A model generated the notes under the pieces. It did no database searches. It was not told the DNA's origin and worked only from the letters and a program-made list of their open reading frames with translations. A DNA stretch of 64,000 nt from Bin55 sp009840545 (GTDB lineage Bacteria; Pseudomonadota; Gammaproteobacteria; Pseudomonadales; Azotimanducaceae): positions 1,426,001-1,490,000 of the forward strand of contig OZ242357.1 in the NCBI GenBank assembly GCA_965208815.1, written 5' to 3'. Made by a program: the position numbers and the translations under genes. Below are positions 53,458 to 63,236 of the stretch, in pieces (within the stretch, counting starts at the first letter, position 1; each line of letters starts with the position of its first letter).

Positions 53458-56400
53458 CCATGAACCACGAAATTTCTCTACACCGAAAAATTCCCGCTAA
53501 TTTTGATAGCAAGACACTACATTCAAGAGCTACTCGCAACAGAACGCAGACAAATGAGAATTACTGGTCTGTCCGGAGTCGGCAAAACTCGTCTCGCAAT
53601 TGAGGCATTGCGAGATTGCGATTTCGCTAGGGATAGGGTCGTGTATGTTGACACACAAATCTGTAAGACCTTTAGTCCTGGTTCACTCCAAACATGGATT
53701 GAGAGAGATTTGAGTGGGACATTGGTTGTGGACAATTGTGATTTGCGGACACACCAGCTTCTCGTAGATCAAGTTACGCGTTCGGAGAGCAAGTTCGCTC
53801 TACTCACTATGCACCTCGAACCAGATGCCAAATACGATGACTCCTCCGCATTTTTCCTTTCACCAATGCAGGACAAGTACATTAGCGAGATTTTGGAGCC
53901 CATCTACAGGAATCGTATATTGGACTTCGACCGTGTCGTGGAATTTGCACAGGGATTTCCCAAAATGGCAGTACTCCTTGCTAAAGCGAGACTGGCACAA
54001 TCAAAGGAAATTGGGAAGCTTGATGACGACGTAATGTTAGACAAATTATTAGGAGACCAGGCCAAAATTAATCAAGAAAGAAAAATTCTCAGTGCCTGCG
54101 CGTTATTCGATAAGTTTGGGCTAGTCGACGGCGCATCAGAAGAGTACAAGTTCGTTGCGTCGCAAATCGCCAATGTTGAGAGCGATACTCTCTATGAATG
54201 TGTAGCCCGCCAAGCGAAGAGAGGAATAGTCGGTCGGTTCGGTAGGTACGCACAAGTCGTACCTAAACCATTTGCAATCAGACTTGCTGCGGACTGGTGG
54301 GATACTACTTCCCCAGACAAGATTTCAGGCCTTCTGGAGACCGAAATGCCTGGACAATTGGAAGACAGCTTTTGTAATCAGGTTTCCAAACTCGACTTTT
54401 TGCCGCGTGCTAAACAACTTGCTGCAAAGCTTTGTGGAGAACAAAGCCCTTTTGGGCGAGCGGAAGTGATCCTGTCAGATAGGGGTTCTCGTCTCTTCCG
54501 CTATTTTGTAGAGGTGAATCCCGTGATAACCGCGAATTCCATTCGACGTGCAATTGGTACATTAAGTGATGCCAAGTTGCTCAACATGGTCGGAGCAACA
54601 CGAAGAAACTTAGTTGTTTCGCTTGAAAAGCTCTGTTTTCGTGAGGAAACGTTTGAGACAGCAGGATGGTCTCTCATGCGACTTGCAATGAATGAGAGTG
54701 AGTCTTGGAGTAACAATGCAACCGGCTTGTTCAAACAGCTGTTTAGAGTCTTTGTGTCCGGCACATCCGCTCCCCCAAAAGTCCGACTCAGATTGATTGA
54801 CTCGGTTCTTGCGTTGAACATGGATGCGTCCCGCATCTTAGCTATTAAAACACTTTCTTCCGCGCTAGGATCTCACGGGCCCGGTCGACTTGTTGGAGCG
54901 GAATTCCAAGGTAGCAGCACAACATTGGAAGAATGGCGACCCGAGATTTGGCAGGACGCGTTTGATTATTGGGTACAAATTATCAAACGATTGACACAGT
55001 TGGCATTGAATGACTCTCCTCAACGATCTCTTGCTAAAGCCGAATTGGGCAAGAACATAAGGTTCCTGGTTCTGAGCTCAAGGTTCATTGTTGACTCACT
55101 TGACGAAGCAATTCACAAAGTTGTGAGTTCTAGTGAACCCTTGTGGGTCGAGGCACTTGAGAGTATCACCTACACTCTTGAGGCCATTGATGACGATACC
55201 CCAGCCCATGCAGTAGACAAACTTCGAGAATGGTATCAATTGCTCCAACCCATCAAACTCGAGGAAAAATTGTTTTTGTACGTGACGTACGCATTCTACG
55301 ACTATCGCAAGTCGGTCGAAGGGGACTACATCGACAACGCCACGACCAACGTTGAGATTCTGGCAAAGGAGCTTTCCACTGAGATCGAATCTTTGCTTCC
55401 CCATGTACCGAGATTACTCGAGACAGAACAGAGACAAGGTTTCCATTTTGGACGGACTTTCACCACCCATGCTAACGAATGGGACAGAGTATTCGACTGT
55501 GCCGTTGACTTCGTAAGAAAACATTCTGACGCTCACATAGGATTTCTCTGTGGAATGCTGGCTGGAATCCACGACATTAGCCCAGCCAATTGGTGCATCC
55601 ACCTCGATAGCTTCTCCGAGGACAGAGATCTGGTGCTCTACTATCCCGAATTTCTGAAGACTGGACTAATCAACCCCTCACACCTAAAGACTCTTGTCGA
55701 GAAACTGAGAACCAAATCGTTCGACGTAGATGCCCTTGCGTCACTAAGTCAATGCTTGAGCATGAGTTCGTTGCCAGCAAGATTAGTGGACAGTTTCCTA
55801 CTTGATGTGTCCCACCACTCACCAAGAGCCCGATGGGTAGCATTGGACCTATTGACTATGTATTGCCATGGCGAGGACACTCACCAAAATCATAGCAATG
55901 TATTCCGCAGGCTCTCCCTTGCTATCCCTTCGTTTTGGGATCATCGTAGTAGCAGCTCAATTGATTCGCACAATTGGAAGGAAGCTGTGTTCAAAGTCCT
56001 ATCGTGGAATGGTGATCGAGAGTTCGCAGTTTCGATCACAAAAAGAATACTGATGCTGCTGGCCGAAGGAAACTACACCGAGACTACCTATGTTTTCGAC
56101 CCAATTCTGCGCAGAGTACTTGATCTATATCCTCAAGAGACATGGCTTGAAATTTCAGCGTTTATAGAAACGGCAAATTCGGCCGAGCGATTCTGTCTAA
56201 GGGAACTGTTCAGGTGTGAAGAGCTCATAGAACGAGAACACCGTGTCAGCCTCTACTCAGAGGTGCCAGAAAATCTGATAGAGGATTGGTGCAGGAACTC
56301 ACCAGAAATCGCACCAATGTTTGTAGCCGAAACGACAGAAGTTTTTCAGACAGATGGGAAAACATTTTCATTGGCACCCCGGGTTGAATTCTTACTGGAC

Positions 56401-56776
56401 AATTTCGGAAAAGTCGACTCCATGCTTGACGCTCTTCGAGCCAATTTGGATACGTTCTCTTGGAAGGGTTCTGCGATCAAGCACTATAAGCGAGAAATTT
56501 CAATTTTGAGAAAACTCGAGGAACACTCCGAGCTTGAAGTTCGCAATTGGGCTTTCGGGAGAATCGAAAGACTTAAGGAGCGAATCGAGTATGAAGAGAT
56601 GATTGAACAAGAGCGAAGCATTGGTCTAATCGATCGCGGTTGACAGATTGCGATGTGTAGCGATGCTAGTTGGCTTGGGGAAAGACCTGCCGGATGGGTC
56701 TGGCAAAACCGGTTGTGCGTTATCTCTTGCGTGACTAGACCAATTAGTTTCGTCGAACGAATGATTCAAGTCGACA

Positions 56777-57959
56777 CTACCAAGTGAGGCTATCGCGAAG
56801 TAGCAATAGACTGGCTTTGTTGCCCATCATCGCTCTCCACATCATCGACGCCGCTTTCTCATGCGCTTCGCGCAGTGCTTCGGACGCTAGCCGCACGTAG
56901 CGATTACTCATCGCGATCGTCGCGTGACCAAGGACGTCGCGTAGTATGAAGGCATTAGCACCTGTAGCCGCAAGGCTAGTCGATACGGAACGACGCAAAT
57001 CGTGCAACTTCACATCTTCCAATTCCGCTTGACTAGTTGCCATGGCAAAGTACTTGCGAAGCGTTCGGTAGGTGATATGCGTGTTCTCATATGCGCCCAC
57101 GAATACCCATTCGTTGCCATTGACTCTTGGTAGTTGAGTCAATGTGTCGATGACTGGATCTACGAGGGGTATGATGCGTCTACCTGTTTTGGTTTTAGGC
57201 AACACCATCCGTGAGGACTCCAGATTCACGTTCTCCCACCGCAACCCCAAGACTTCACCTATGCGAAATCCTGTCATGGCAGCGAATCGATCGCTGCCAC
57301 CGCAAACGGCTGATCTGCTTCCAACCCCGTAAGTTCATCGTTCAGTTTGGCCAATTCGGAACTCGACAAGACCCGATCGCGTGGTTCCTCTTTCGTACGT
57401 GTTATGCCTCGGCAGGGATTGGTACCCGGTTGCCTATATTCCCATGTTTCAGCAGGAGTGAAAATTCGGGAAAGGAAAGTGTGCGGTTCCTCATTGTGGG
57501 CGCAACAATGCCTTCGACAAGCATCTCAATTTCGCGACGCCCAATTCGTTCAATTTTTCTGCCGCCAATCTTCGAACGAACAAAACGAGACTGTTTGAGG
57601 TATTCCATTTCCGTGCGTTCGCACATCCGATTTGCATCGATCCGTGAAGGTACGAACTCACCGAAAAACCGATCCAACATTTCATTGACAGTGGGAGCGA
57701 GTTTGGCTTCGAGTTTGCGCTCTAGGGGGTCGAGTTGGCCCGATCTGATATTGGCAAGTTCCGCACCGGCCATTTCGCGAGCCTTGCGCAATGAGATTTC
57801 TGAACATCGACCTAGAATTGCTTGTCGTTTGCGTCCCCCAACCGTGTAGCGTAAGATGTAGCTCTTTTTGCGCGGAGTGATTTGCACACCCAATCCTTTG
57901 ACGACGTTGTCCCATATCGTGAAGGTTGTTCTCTTGATTGGAAGTCTCGCATCACGCAC
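56777..57959 (-). pseudogene. Tyrosine integrase of the island, two frameshifts
   Basis: Read from a GTG at 57959, the first frame gives the Arm-type DNA-binding domain (FTIWDNVVKGLGVQITPRKKSYILRYTVGGRKRQAILGR) and the start of the core-binding domain (TEMEYLKQSRFVRSKIGGRKIERI) to about 57405. A second frame carries RTKEEPRDRVLSSSELAKLNDELTGLE. A third carries the catalytic domain from about 57290: Arg in TGFRIGEVLGLRW, HxxR in LHDLRRS, His in LGHATIAMS and Tyr in NRYVRLAS. Restoring one base at each join gives ~394 residues, normal for island integrases. So the catalytic residues exist but no single chain contains them. Confidence 0.88.
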
Positions 57960-57980
57960 GATCCGCTAAGTTAGCAATTT

Positions 57981-58000
57981 TTTGTCACCTTTTTGTCACC
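57981..58000 (+). promoter_or_regulatory. Candidate integrase arm-type sites, right end (two copies)
   Basis: TTTGTCACC occurs at 57981-57989 and again at 57992-58000 in the same orientation, just upstream of the integrase start. The same 9-mer occurs at the other end (38122). Before the IS3 copy 2 inserted, these sites would have been about 130 bp from attR. Confidence 0.4.
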
Positions 58001-58178
58001 AGAACGACATAACAACATCAGCAAACGCAAGATTATTATTTCATTAATGGGCTTCTATAAATTAATCAAATCAATTATTTATGGTAAATATGAGCAAATG
58101 CAGGAATCTGTGTTGCTCAAAAATAGTGGGAATCAAAACGAGGTGTTTTAGTATAAATTCCCCTAGGAGCACACAATC

Positions 58179-58472
58179 ATGTCCAAACGAGTTGCATTGA
58201 CGGCGGAGGAGCGAGGAGAGCTGGTTCTTCGTCTGCTTCGGAAGGAAGCCACGGCATCGGATCTTGCCCGCGAGGCATCAATCTCCGAGCCCACGCTGTA
58301 CCAGTGGCGCGACGCCTTTCTTCGCGCTGGATTCGCCGGCTTGAACGGACGTTCCGACCGCGACTCGGAGAGGCGACGGCACGCTCGGGAGCTGGCGCAG
58401 AGAGACCAGGTGATCGGCGAGATGACCGTGGCTCTGAAAGTGCTAAAAAAAAACTTTGGGGTCTCCGAGTGA
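58179..58472 (+). CDS. IS3-family transposase OrfA (copy 2)
   Basis: 97 residues, identical to copy 1 except near the end (KKNFGVSE instead of KKNLGVSE). Same helix-turn-helix and same nine-A slippery run (58445-58453) for the -1 shift into OrfB. Confidence 0.9.
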   Translation: MSKRVALTAEERGELVLRLLRKEATASDLAREASISEPTLYQWRDAFLRAGFAGLNGRSDRDSERRRHARELAQRDQVIGEMTVALKVLKKNFGVSE

Positions 58473-59446
58473 CGCAGGAGCTTCGCGATCGGGTTCGCCA
58501 AGAGATGGAGGCCTGGAACGGAAAGCTGCGTCTGACCCGTCTGCTGACCCATCTGGGAGTGTCGACGTCGACGTGGTACCGACTTCCGAAGGGAGACTCG
58601 GAACCTCGGGGACGACCTCGGGATCCCCTCGATCCCGTCCGCGTCGAGGCGGTTCGGGACCTCTGCCGGCGCTATCCTTTCTGGGGCTACAAGCGCATCG
58701 CGGTGGTGGCCCGGAGAGACGTCGGCCCGGGCTATTCCGACCGTCTGACGTACCGCATCATGCGGGAGCTGAACCTGCTGCAGAAGCGGGCTCCCCGCCG
58801 TGCCGAGCTGCACCAGACGAGGCACCTGTTCGAGCTGCTTCCCTCGCGCCCCAACGATCTGTGGCAGATGGACGTGACCTACCTCCACCTGCCCCAGGGG
58901 CACTGGTGGTACGCGGTGACGGTGATCGACTACTACTCCCGGTACCTGCTGGCGTGCCATCTGACGCCGTTCCAGAACGCGGGCTCGGTGGCGGTCGCCC
59001 TGGATCTCGCCCGGGCCGAGGCGGAGCGCTTCCACGGTCCGCTGGATCGCGAGCCGACGCTGGTCACCGACAACGGCTCGTGCTTTCTGGCCCGCAAGTT
59101 CCAGAAGCACATCGAGGAGCGGTTCTCCCATGTGCGGATCCAGTATCGAACCCCGCAACAGCTGGGACTGCTGGAGCGGTTCCATTCGACGTTGAAGAAG
59201 GAGGAGGTGTACTGGCGCATGTACGACGGACCCAACCATGCCCGGCAGTGTCTCGAGGAGTTCCGCGATCGCTACAACCGGGTGCGGCCGCACTGGGCGC
59301 TCCGGCCCTCCGAGAAGGAGGATCCACTGACGCCCGCCGACGTCTACGAGGACGGCCTGGCGGTCGTCATACCGAAGTGGCAGAAATGGGCGCGGGCGGC
59401 GAAAAGGAAACTGGAGCAGGCAGCTCTGGAACGGAAGGTCGCGTAG
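58469..59446 (+). CDS. IS3-family transposase OrfB (copy 2)
   Basis: 325 residues from the GTG overlapping the OrfA stop. Same DD35E residues as copy 1. A few substitutions near the C terminus (KRKLEQAALERKVA in place of KKKLEEAAMERKAA). Intact, so this copy could supply transposase for both. Confidence 0.92.
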   Translation: MTQELRDRVRQEMEAWNGKLRLTRLLTHLGVSTSTWYRLPKGDSEPRGRPRDPLDPVRVEAVRDLCRRYPFWGYKRIAVVARRDVGPGYSDRLTYRIMRELNLLQKRAPRRAELHQTRHLFELLPSRPNDLWQMDVTYLHLPQGHWWYAVTVIDYYSRYLLACHLTPFQNAGSVAVALDLARAEAERFHGPLDREPTLVTDNGSCFLARKFQKHIEERFSHVRIQYRTPQQLGLLERFHSTLKKEEVYWRMYDGPNHARQCLEEFRDRYNRVRPHWALRPSEKEDPLTPADVYEDGLAVVIPKWQKWARAAKRKLEQAALERKVA

Positions 59447-59530
59447 CCATGAACCACGAAATTTCTCTACACCGAAAAATTCCCGCTATTTTTGATAGCA
59501 AGACAAATCACACAAAATTCTCAAAAAACT

Positions 59531-59576
59531 ACTGTTAATCAGCGGGTCGCTGGTTCGAGCCCAGCAGGTGGAGCCA
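59531..59576 (+). repeat. attR: 46-bp core repeat, tRNA-Asn 3' remnant
   Basis: Identical to 38021-38066. It has only the anticodon loop, variable region, T-arm and CCA end, with no 5' half, so it is not a functional tRNA gene. It marks the right end of the island. Confidence 0.95.
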
Positions 59577-59709
59577 CCTCTTCCTTTCGTAACTCGGGCG
59601 CATCAAGGCGCAAGTTTAGCCGAGTACCTCCTAGATCCAAATGCGTTCAGACCTCAGGATTTGCGAACGTGCTTCTCCATGTTCAAGTCACACATAGACG
59701 TTTTGATGT

Positions 59710-61284
59710 CTACCCGTCAGACAATATGGCTCTAGCTGCGTTTCGACCGGGTATTCCTGTGACTCCTCCACCGGGATGAGATCCGGCTCCGCAATGGTAC
59801 AAACCTGAAATCGGTCCGCGATAAGCACCAAAACCCATAACGGGACGATTTCCCCACAACTGATTCAGAATGTGGGCAATGTGGAAGATATCTCCTCCCG
59901 GCAATCGAAATCTTCTCTCCAAGTCCAAAGGAGTAAGTACCTGTCGAGAAATTACAGAACTACTAAAGTTGGGAGCAAATTTGTCAATCGTTGCAAAGAT
60001 CGTGTCTGCTGCCTCTTCTCTAAGGTTCTCCCAGTCTCTATCACGCGGAAAATGTTGACAGAAAAGGCTCGCGACGTGTTTGTCTGGAGGTGCTAGTGTG
60101 TCGTCAACTATGGAGGGAATCAGCATTTCTATCACAGGATTCGTCGACCAATTGCTAAGTCTCGAGCCCAAGTAAGCAGTCTCCATGTACTCGAGTGTCG
60201 GACCAATCACGATTCCAGATTGAAGATGGTCTTGTTTAGTGTCGTTTGCTTTGCATGTAAATTGCGGGAGCTCGGAAAGAGCTACGTTGATTCTCAGAAC
60301 AGCCGACTCAGACCGGAGACTCTTAACTCGATCACGAAAGTTCGAACCGATCGTGCCCTCGTCTAGGAGATCTAGGTAGAGGTGTTGCGGTGCAACATTG
60401 GCAGCGATGGTTGTTGCTTCAAACTCGGTGCCATCCTTCAACTTAATCCCACGGACGAGATTTTGGTATGTGGTCACTTCGACGACTTCTGAGTCGGTGT
60501 AAATGTGAACACCGCGTTGGACTGCTTCAGCTTTCATTGCTTGTGTGATCGCGCCCATTCCGCCGATTGCATGACCCCAGGCACCCGTCCGATCGATCAC
60601 TTGTCCGAGTGCATGGTGAAGTAGTCCATAGGAAGTCCCCGCTGAATTTAGCGAAATGTGACTCCCAACTACTGCATCGAAGGCAAAGGCGGCTTGAATG
60701 TGGGGATTCTCGAACCATTGAGACAGGAATTGTGTGATTGGCGACACAAACAGATCGATGAGATTGCCACGCGCTTTAGGTGCGAGACTTCGAAACTCAC
60801 GCACGTTCGACAGCAGACCGACCCAATTGCTCCATCCTCCACCTAATCGCGGAGGTTCACGCTTCATCAATTGCCGAGCAACGTCTCCAACTGAAGACAA
60901 CATCTCTTTGAATTTGAATAGTGCGTTTGAGTCATTCGTTGAAAACCGAGCGAATTCTGATGCTGAGTCCTTGTCGTCGTTAAAGACACTGAGCGATTCA
61001 GCGTCCGAAATCGGGAAGAAATTGGCTATTGGTCTCGGCACGATGCGGAGACCATGTTCATAGAGCCTCAGATCCCGAATGACATCGAGATCCAATAGAC
61101 CCACGGTATAGCTTGCGATCGAGTTCCTAAACCCCGGATGGAATTCCTCGGTGATAGCCGATCCTCCAACTTCTGAATGACGTTCGAAGACTCGAACCTT
61201 CATTCCGGCATTAGCGAGGTAACAAGCACACACCAATCCGTTGTGTCCCCCACCAATAATGAGGACTTCGTTCTTAGCAGGCAC
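59710..61284 (-). CDS. CrtI/PYROXD2-like FAD-dependent oxidoreductase
   Basis: 524 residues. The N-terminal dinucleotide-binding fold is NEVLIIGGGHNGLVCACYLANAGMKVRVFERHSEVGGSA (GxGxxG with acidic Glu end). The FAD-contacting C terminus is GLYHCGAGSHPGGGVTGIPGRNAARAIL, as in phytoene-desaturase-like proteins. The catalytic middle (PRLGGGWSNWVG..., TSYGLLHHALGQVIDRTGAWGHAIGGMGAITQAMKAEA) is that of the PYROXD2-like branch, not of true carotenoid desaturases. No carotenoid gene is adjacent, so the substrate is unknown. First host gene beyond the island. Confidence 0.87.
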   Translation of the reverse strand: MPAKNEVLIIGGGHNGLVCACYLANAGMKVRVFERHSEVGGSAITEEFHPGFRNSIASYTVGLLDLDVIRDLRLYEHGLRIVPRPIANFFPISDAESLSVFNDDKDSASEFARFSTNDSNALFKFKEMLSSVGDVARQLMKREPPRLGGGWSNWVGLLSNVREFRSLAPKARGNLIDLFVSPITQFLSQWFENPHIQAAFAFDAVVGSHISLNSAGTSYGLLHHALGQVIDRTGAWGHAIGGMGAITQAMKAEAVQRGVHIYTDSEVVEVTTYQNLVRGIKLKDGTEFEATTIAANVAPQHLYLDLLDEGTIGSNFRDRVKSLRSESAVLRINVALSELPQFTCKANDTKQDHLQSGIVIGPTLEYMETAYLGSRLSNWSTNPVIEMLIPSIVDDTLAPPDKHVASLFCQHFPRDRDWENLREEAADTIFATIDKFAPNFSSSVISRQVLTPLDLERRFRLPGGDIFHIAHILNQLWGNRPVMGFGAYRGPISGLYHCGAGSHPGGGVTGIPGRNAARAILSDG

Positions 61285-61427
61285 AGTTAAGTTGCTCTAG
61301 TCACAAGTCGTCTACATTTCGAACAGGAATCGTACTTGAACCCACGACAAAAAGGGAACCAGATCGATTCGATTGCTATCTCTATATACGTGGGGATAGT
61401 CTAGATTTCACGTAGTCGATTAGAACG

Positions 61428-63236
61428 CTAGCGGTAGGAACTAGCCTGGATCTCATAGAGTTCCGCGTATTGCATGCCTGATGCCATCAGTTCTTCATGA
61501 GAGCCACACTCGACCATGTGCGAGCCTTCCATCACGACGATTTGGTTCGCCATTCTCACGGTACTGAACCGGTGAGAGACAAGCATGGTTATTCGCCCAG
61601 ATGTGGGTGACATTGTTGTGCTGTCATTATGCTGGGCAGCACTTACATAGCGCTCAAAAAGCGCATGTTCCGTTTCGGCATCCAGAGCGGCAGTCGGTTC
61701 GTCCAGCATAAGAAGCAGAGGTTCGTCCCGCATGAAGCCACGTGCCAGCGACAGTTTCTGCCATTGGCCAAAGCTCACTTCCACCCCATTCTTCCAGGTG
61801 GGTCCAAGCTGTGTATCGAGACCCGACGGAAGTTGATCGAGAACATCCTCCGCGCCCGCTCTACTCACCGCAGTCTCGACAGCAGGACGGTTCTCAATGC
61901 GAGGTTGATCGCCGATTCCCACCGTTTGATCTGCCACTAATTCGAACTGAAAGAAGTCCTGGAATGCTCCGGATAGACGTTCTCGCCATGCAATCGGGTC
62001 CATCTTGTTGAGATCCTTTCCGTCAATCAGGATTCGTCCCGCTGTGGGTTCATACATGCCTGCCAGCAACTTTACGAGCGTTGTTTTGCCCGCGCCATTC
62101 TCGCCCACGAGTGCTACTACCGATCCAGCGTCGATATGGAAGCTGACGTTCTCCAATGCCGGCTTTTCTGTTCCTGGATAACAGAAGGTAACGTCTTCAA
62201 AGGTTATTCCGTGCTCCAAGGTAGTTGGAACTGGGTCGCTACGTTGTGTGGTCATTGCATTGGAATAATCTTCGAGCCAGGCAAGCCGCTTGGCTCCGTC
62301 CATCCATATGCCACGCAAGAAACCGAGTTCGCCAACTGTAGCACTGATGTAGGCTGCCAAGCGCGAACCTGCAGCAAGAACCAACAGAGCAGCCCCCGGT
62401 GGTGCCGCAAGAACATAGACCGTGAATACCACTGCTCCAACGTAGCCTGCACCAAAGATGGACCAAGCGACCACGGAAATGCCGGCCGTATGCCATCGCG
62501 CTCGCGCGATGGGTTCATACCATCGACGCCAAGCCTGGTGTCGGTCTCGGACTATCCGATTGCCAATGTTGGACAAGCGCACTTCCTTACCGGGTGATGC
62601 CGTTGTCGCGATGTCAAAAAGATGCTTGGACAGACGTGAGGCCGGAGCGTTTTGTTCTTCGATTCTTCGTTCTACGCCGGGCCGGGTTGTGGAGGAAACA
62701 ACCGTCGGTAGAGCAGCCAAAGCCAAAAGCAACAGAGAGGGGTGAACCGAATAGAGCAACGCGCCGGTGATTCCCAATCGAATAAACCACCCCACAGTCG
62801 CAAACATTGAGTGATACATGTGATCCAGCGTGAACACCTGATCGCGCAAAACCGTCAATCGATCTAAGTACTCTGGCCGTTCGTGGTGTGCGATGGTTGC
62901 AACACTGGCTTGAAGTTGCGCCACATGAGACTCGAGAGCTATCGAAACGCGATCCCGGAATCGGCGCTGCGTACGATCGCTGACGACACGCAGTGCCCAC
63001 GTCAGAGTGGCCGAAAGTCCTAGCCCCAAAGCCCCAATCCATGTGTAGACTGGATTGTCCTGCAACAAGCCGTTGGCGAGAAGCATCAGCCAGAGCGCGA
63101 ATAGCGCATCCGGCATCGCAGCACAAATCGTCAATACAAAAGCGATGAGCAAGAGCCAGGGCTCAGCTGTGTAGCCTCGTTTCACAGCTCGCCACATCGA
63201 CGGCAATGCCGCCGGCATTGAATCAATCGAGGACAT
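61428..63236 (-). CDS. ABC exporter half-transporter (TM domain + ATPase)
   Basis: About 602 residues from the ATG at 63236, whose first bases overlap the stop of the upstream ABC gene (translational coupling); an in-frame ATG at 63308 would overlap it far more. About five or six hydrophobic segments (for example PWLLLIAFVLTICAAMPDALFALWLMLLANGL, GALLYSVHPSLLLLALAALPTVV, VAWSIFGAGYVGAVVFTVYVL). The ATPase has Walker A GENGAGKTT, Walker B LLLMLDEPTAALD and MLVSHRFSTVRMA. Its signature reads VSFGQWQKLSLARG where LSGGQ is usual, a degenerate site as in one half of heterodimeric exporters. Substrate unknown. Confidence 0.88.
   Translation of the reverse strand: MSSIDSMPAALPSMWRAVKRGYTAEPWLLLIAFVLTICAAMPDALFALWLMLLANGLLQDNPVYTWIGALGLGLSATLTWALRVVSDRTQRRFRDRVSIALESHVAQLQASVATIAHHERPEYLDRLTVLRDQVFTLDHMYHSMFATVGWFIRLGITGALLYSVHPSLLLLALAALPTVVSSTTRPGVERRIEEQNAPASRLSKHLFDIATTASPGKEVRLSNIGNRIVRDRHQAWRRWYEPIARARWHTAGISVVAWSIFGAGYVGAVVFTVYVLAAPPGAALLVLAAGSRLAAYISATVGELGFLRGIWMDGAKRLAWLEDYSNAMTTQRSDPVPTTLEHGITFEDVTFCYPGTEKPALENVSFHIDAGSVVALVGENGAGKTTLVKLLAGMYEPTAGRILIDGKDLNKMDPIAWRERLSGAFQDFFQFELVADQTVGIGDQPRIENRPAVETAVSRAGAEDVLDQLPSGLDTQLGPTWKNGVEVSFGQWQKLSLARGFMRDEPLLLMLDEPTAALDAETEHALFERYVSAAQHNDSTTMSPTSGRITMLVSHRFSTVRMANQIVVMEGSHMVECGSHEELMASGMQYAELYEIQASSYR

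Larger units (their letters stand above)
52120..53516 (+). mobile_element. IS3-family insertion sequence, copy 1 (1,397 bp)
   Basis: Begins TGTGTTGCTC and ends ...AGCAAGACA; the terminal repeats are imperfect but clear (TGTGTTGCT at one end, TGTCTTGCT on the opposite strand at the other, both leading into a GGGAAT block). Target duplication CTAC at 52116-52119 and 53517-53520. It holds orfA and orfB with a 9-A slippery run between them. The interior is GC-rich, unlike the island. Almost identical to copy 2, same length and same orientation. Confidence 0.93.
51478..56643 (+). pseudogene. PD-(D/E)XK nuclease-STAND NTPase (Avs-like), split by an IS3 insertion
   Basis: 51478-52119 and 53521-56643 join in frame if the IS3 element (52120-53516) and one copy of its CTAC target duplication are removed, giving ~1,254 residues. 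Residues 40-85 carry a nuclease motif (DGGIDARIEW, Asp56; VFQIKSG, Gln79-Ile-Lys81), like Mrr/Cap4-type effectors. The ATPase follows: Walker A GLSGVGKT (230-237), Walker B LVVDNCD (282-288) and the STAND-typical GFPKMA (349-354). The rest (~360-1254) is helical and repeat-like, with no clear catalytic motif, as in the sensor part of antiviral STAND proteins. As sequenced it gives a truncated nuclease (stop six codons into the IS) and a possible separate ATPase part. Confidence 0.85.
58109..59505 (+). mobile_element. IS3-family insertion sequence, copy 2 (1,397 bp)
   Basis: Same ends and same length as copy 1. Target duplication AATC at 58105-58108 and 59506-59509. It sits between the integrase pseudogene and attR, pushing the two apart. 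Only a handful of base differences from copy 1, so one probably gave rise to the other recently. Both are in direct orientation, 4.6 kb apart. Confidence 0.93.
38021..59576. mobile_element. tRNA-Asn-integrated genomic island (defence cargo, decayed integrase)
   Basis: Bounded by a perfect 46-bp direct repeat made of the 3' end of tRNA-Asn: 38021-38066 (attL, in the functional tRNA) and 59531-59576 (attR, tRNA tail only). A tyrosine-integrase pseudogene lies near attR. Cargo in order: AlbA_2/ATPase protein, TrlF-like ATPase, DUF6602-like protein, MmeI-like restriction-modification enzyme, DUF262-HNH-AlbA_2 fusion and a nuclease-STAND NTPase, with two copies of one IS3-family element. No conjugation, replication or phage structural genes are seen, so it is an integrative island dependent on its integrase or on a helper. 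Non-coding spacers are unusually long. Host genes continue directly outside both att sites. Confidence 0.93.

Noticed and set aside
56777..57277. A stand-alone short integrase
   Set aside because: It is the catalytic end of the frameshifted island integrase, which continues in other frames to 57959.
59492..59779. A 95-codon frame containing NQRVAGSSPAGGA near attR
   Set aside because: This is the classic false translation of a tRNA 3' end; it spans attR and has no ribosome site.
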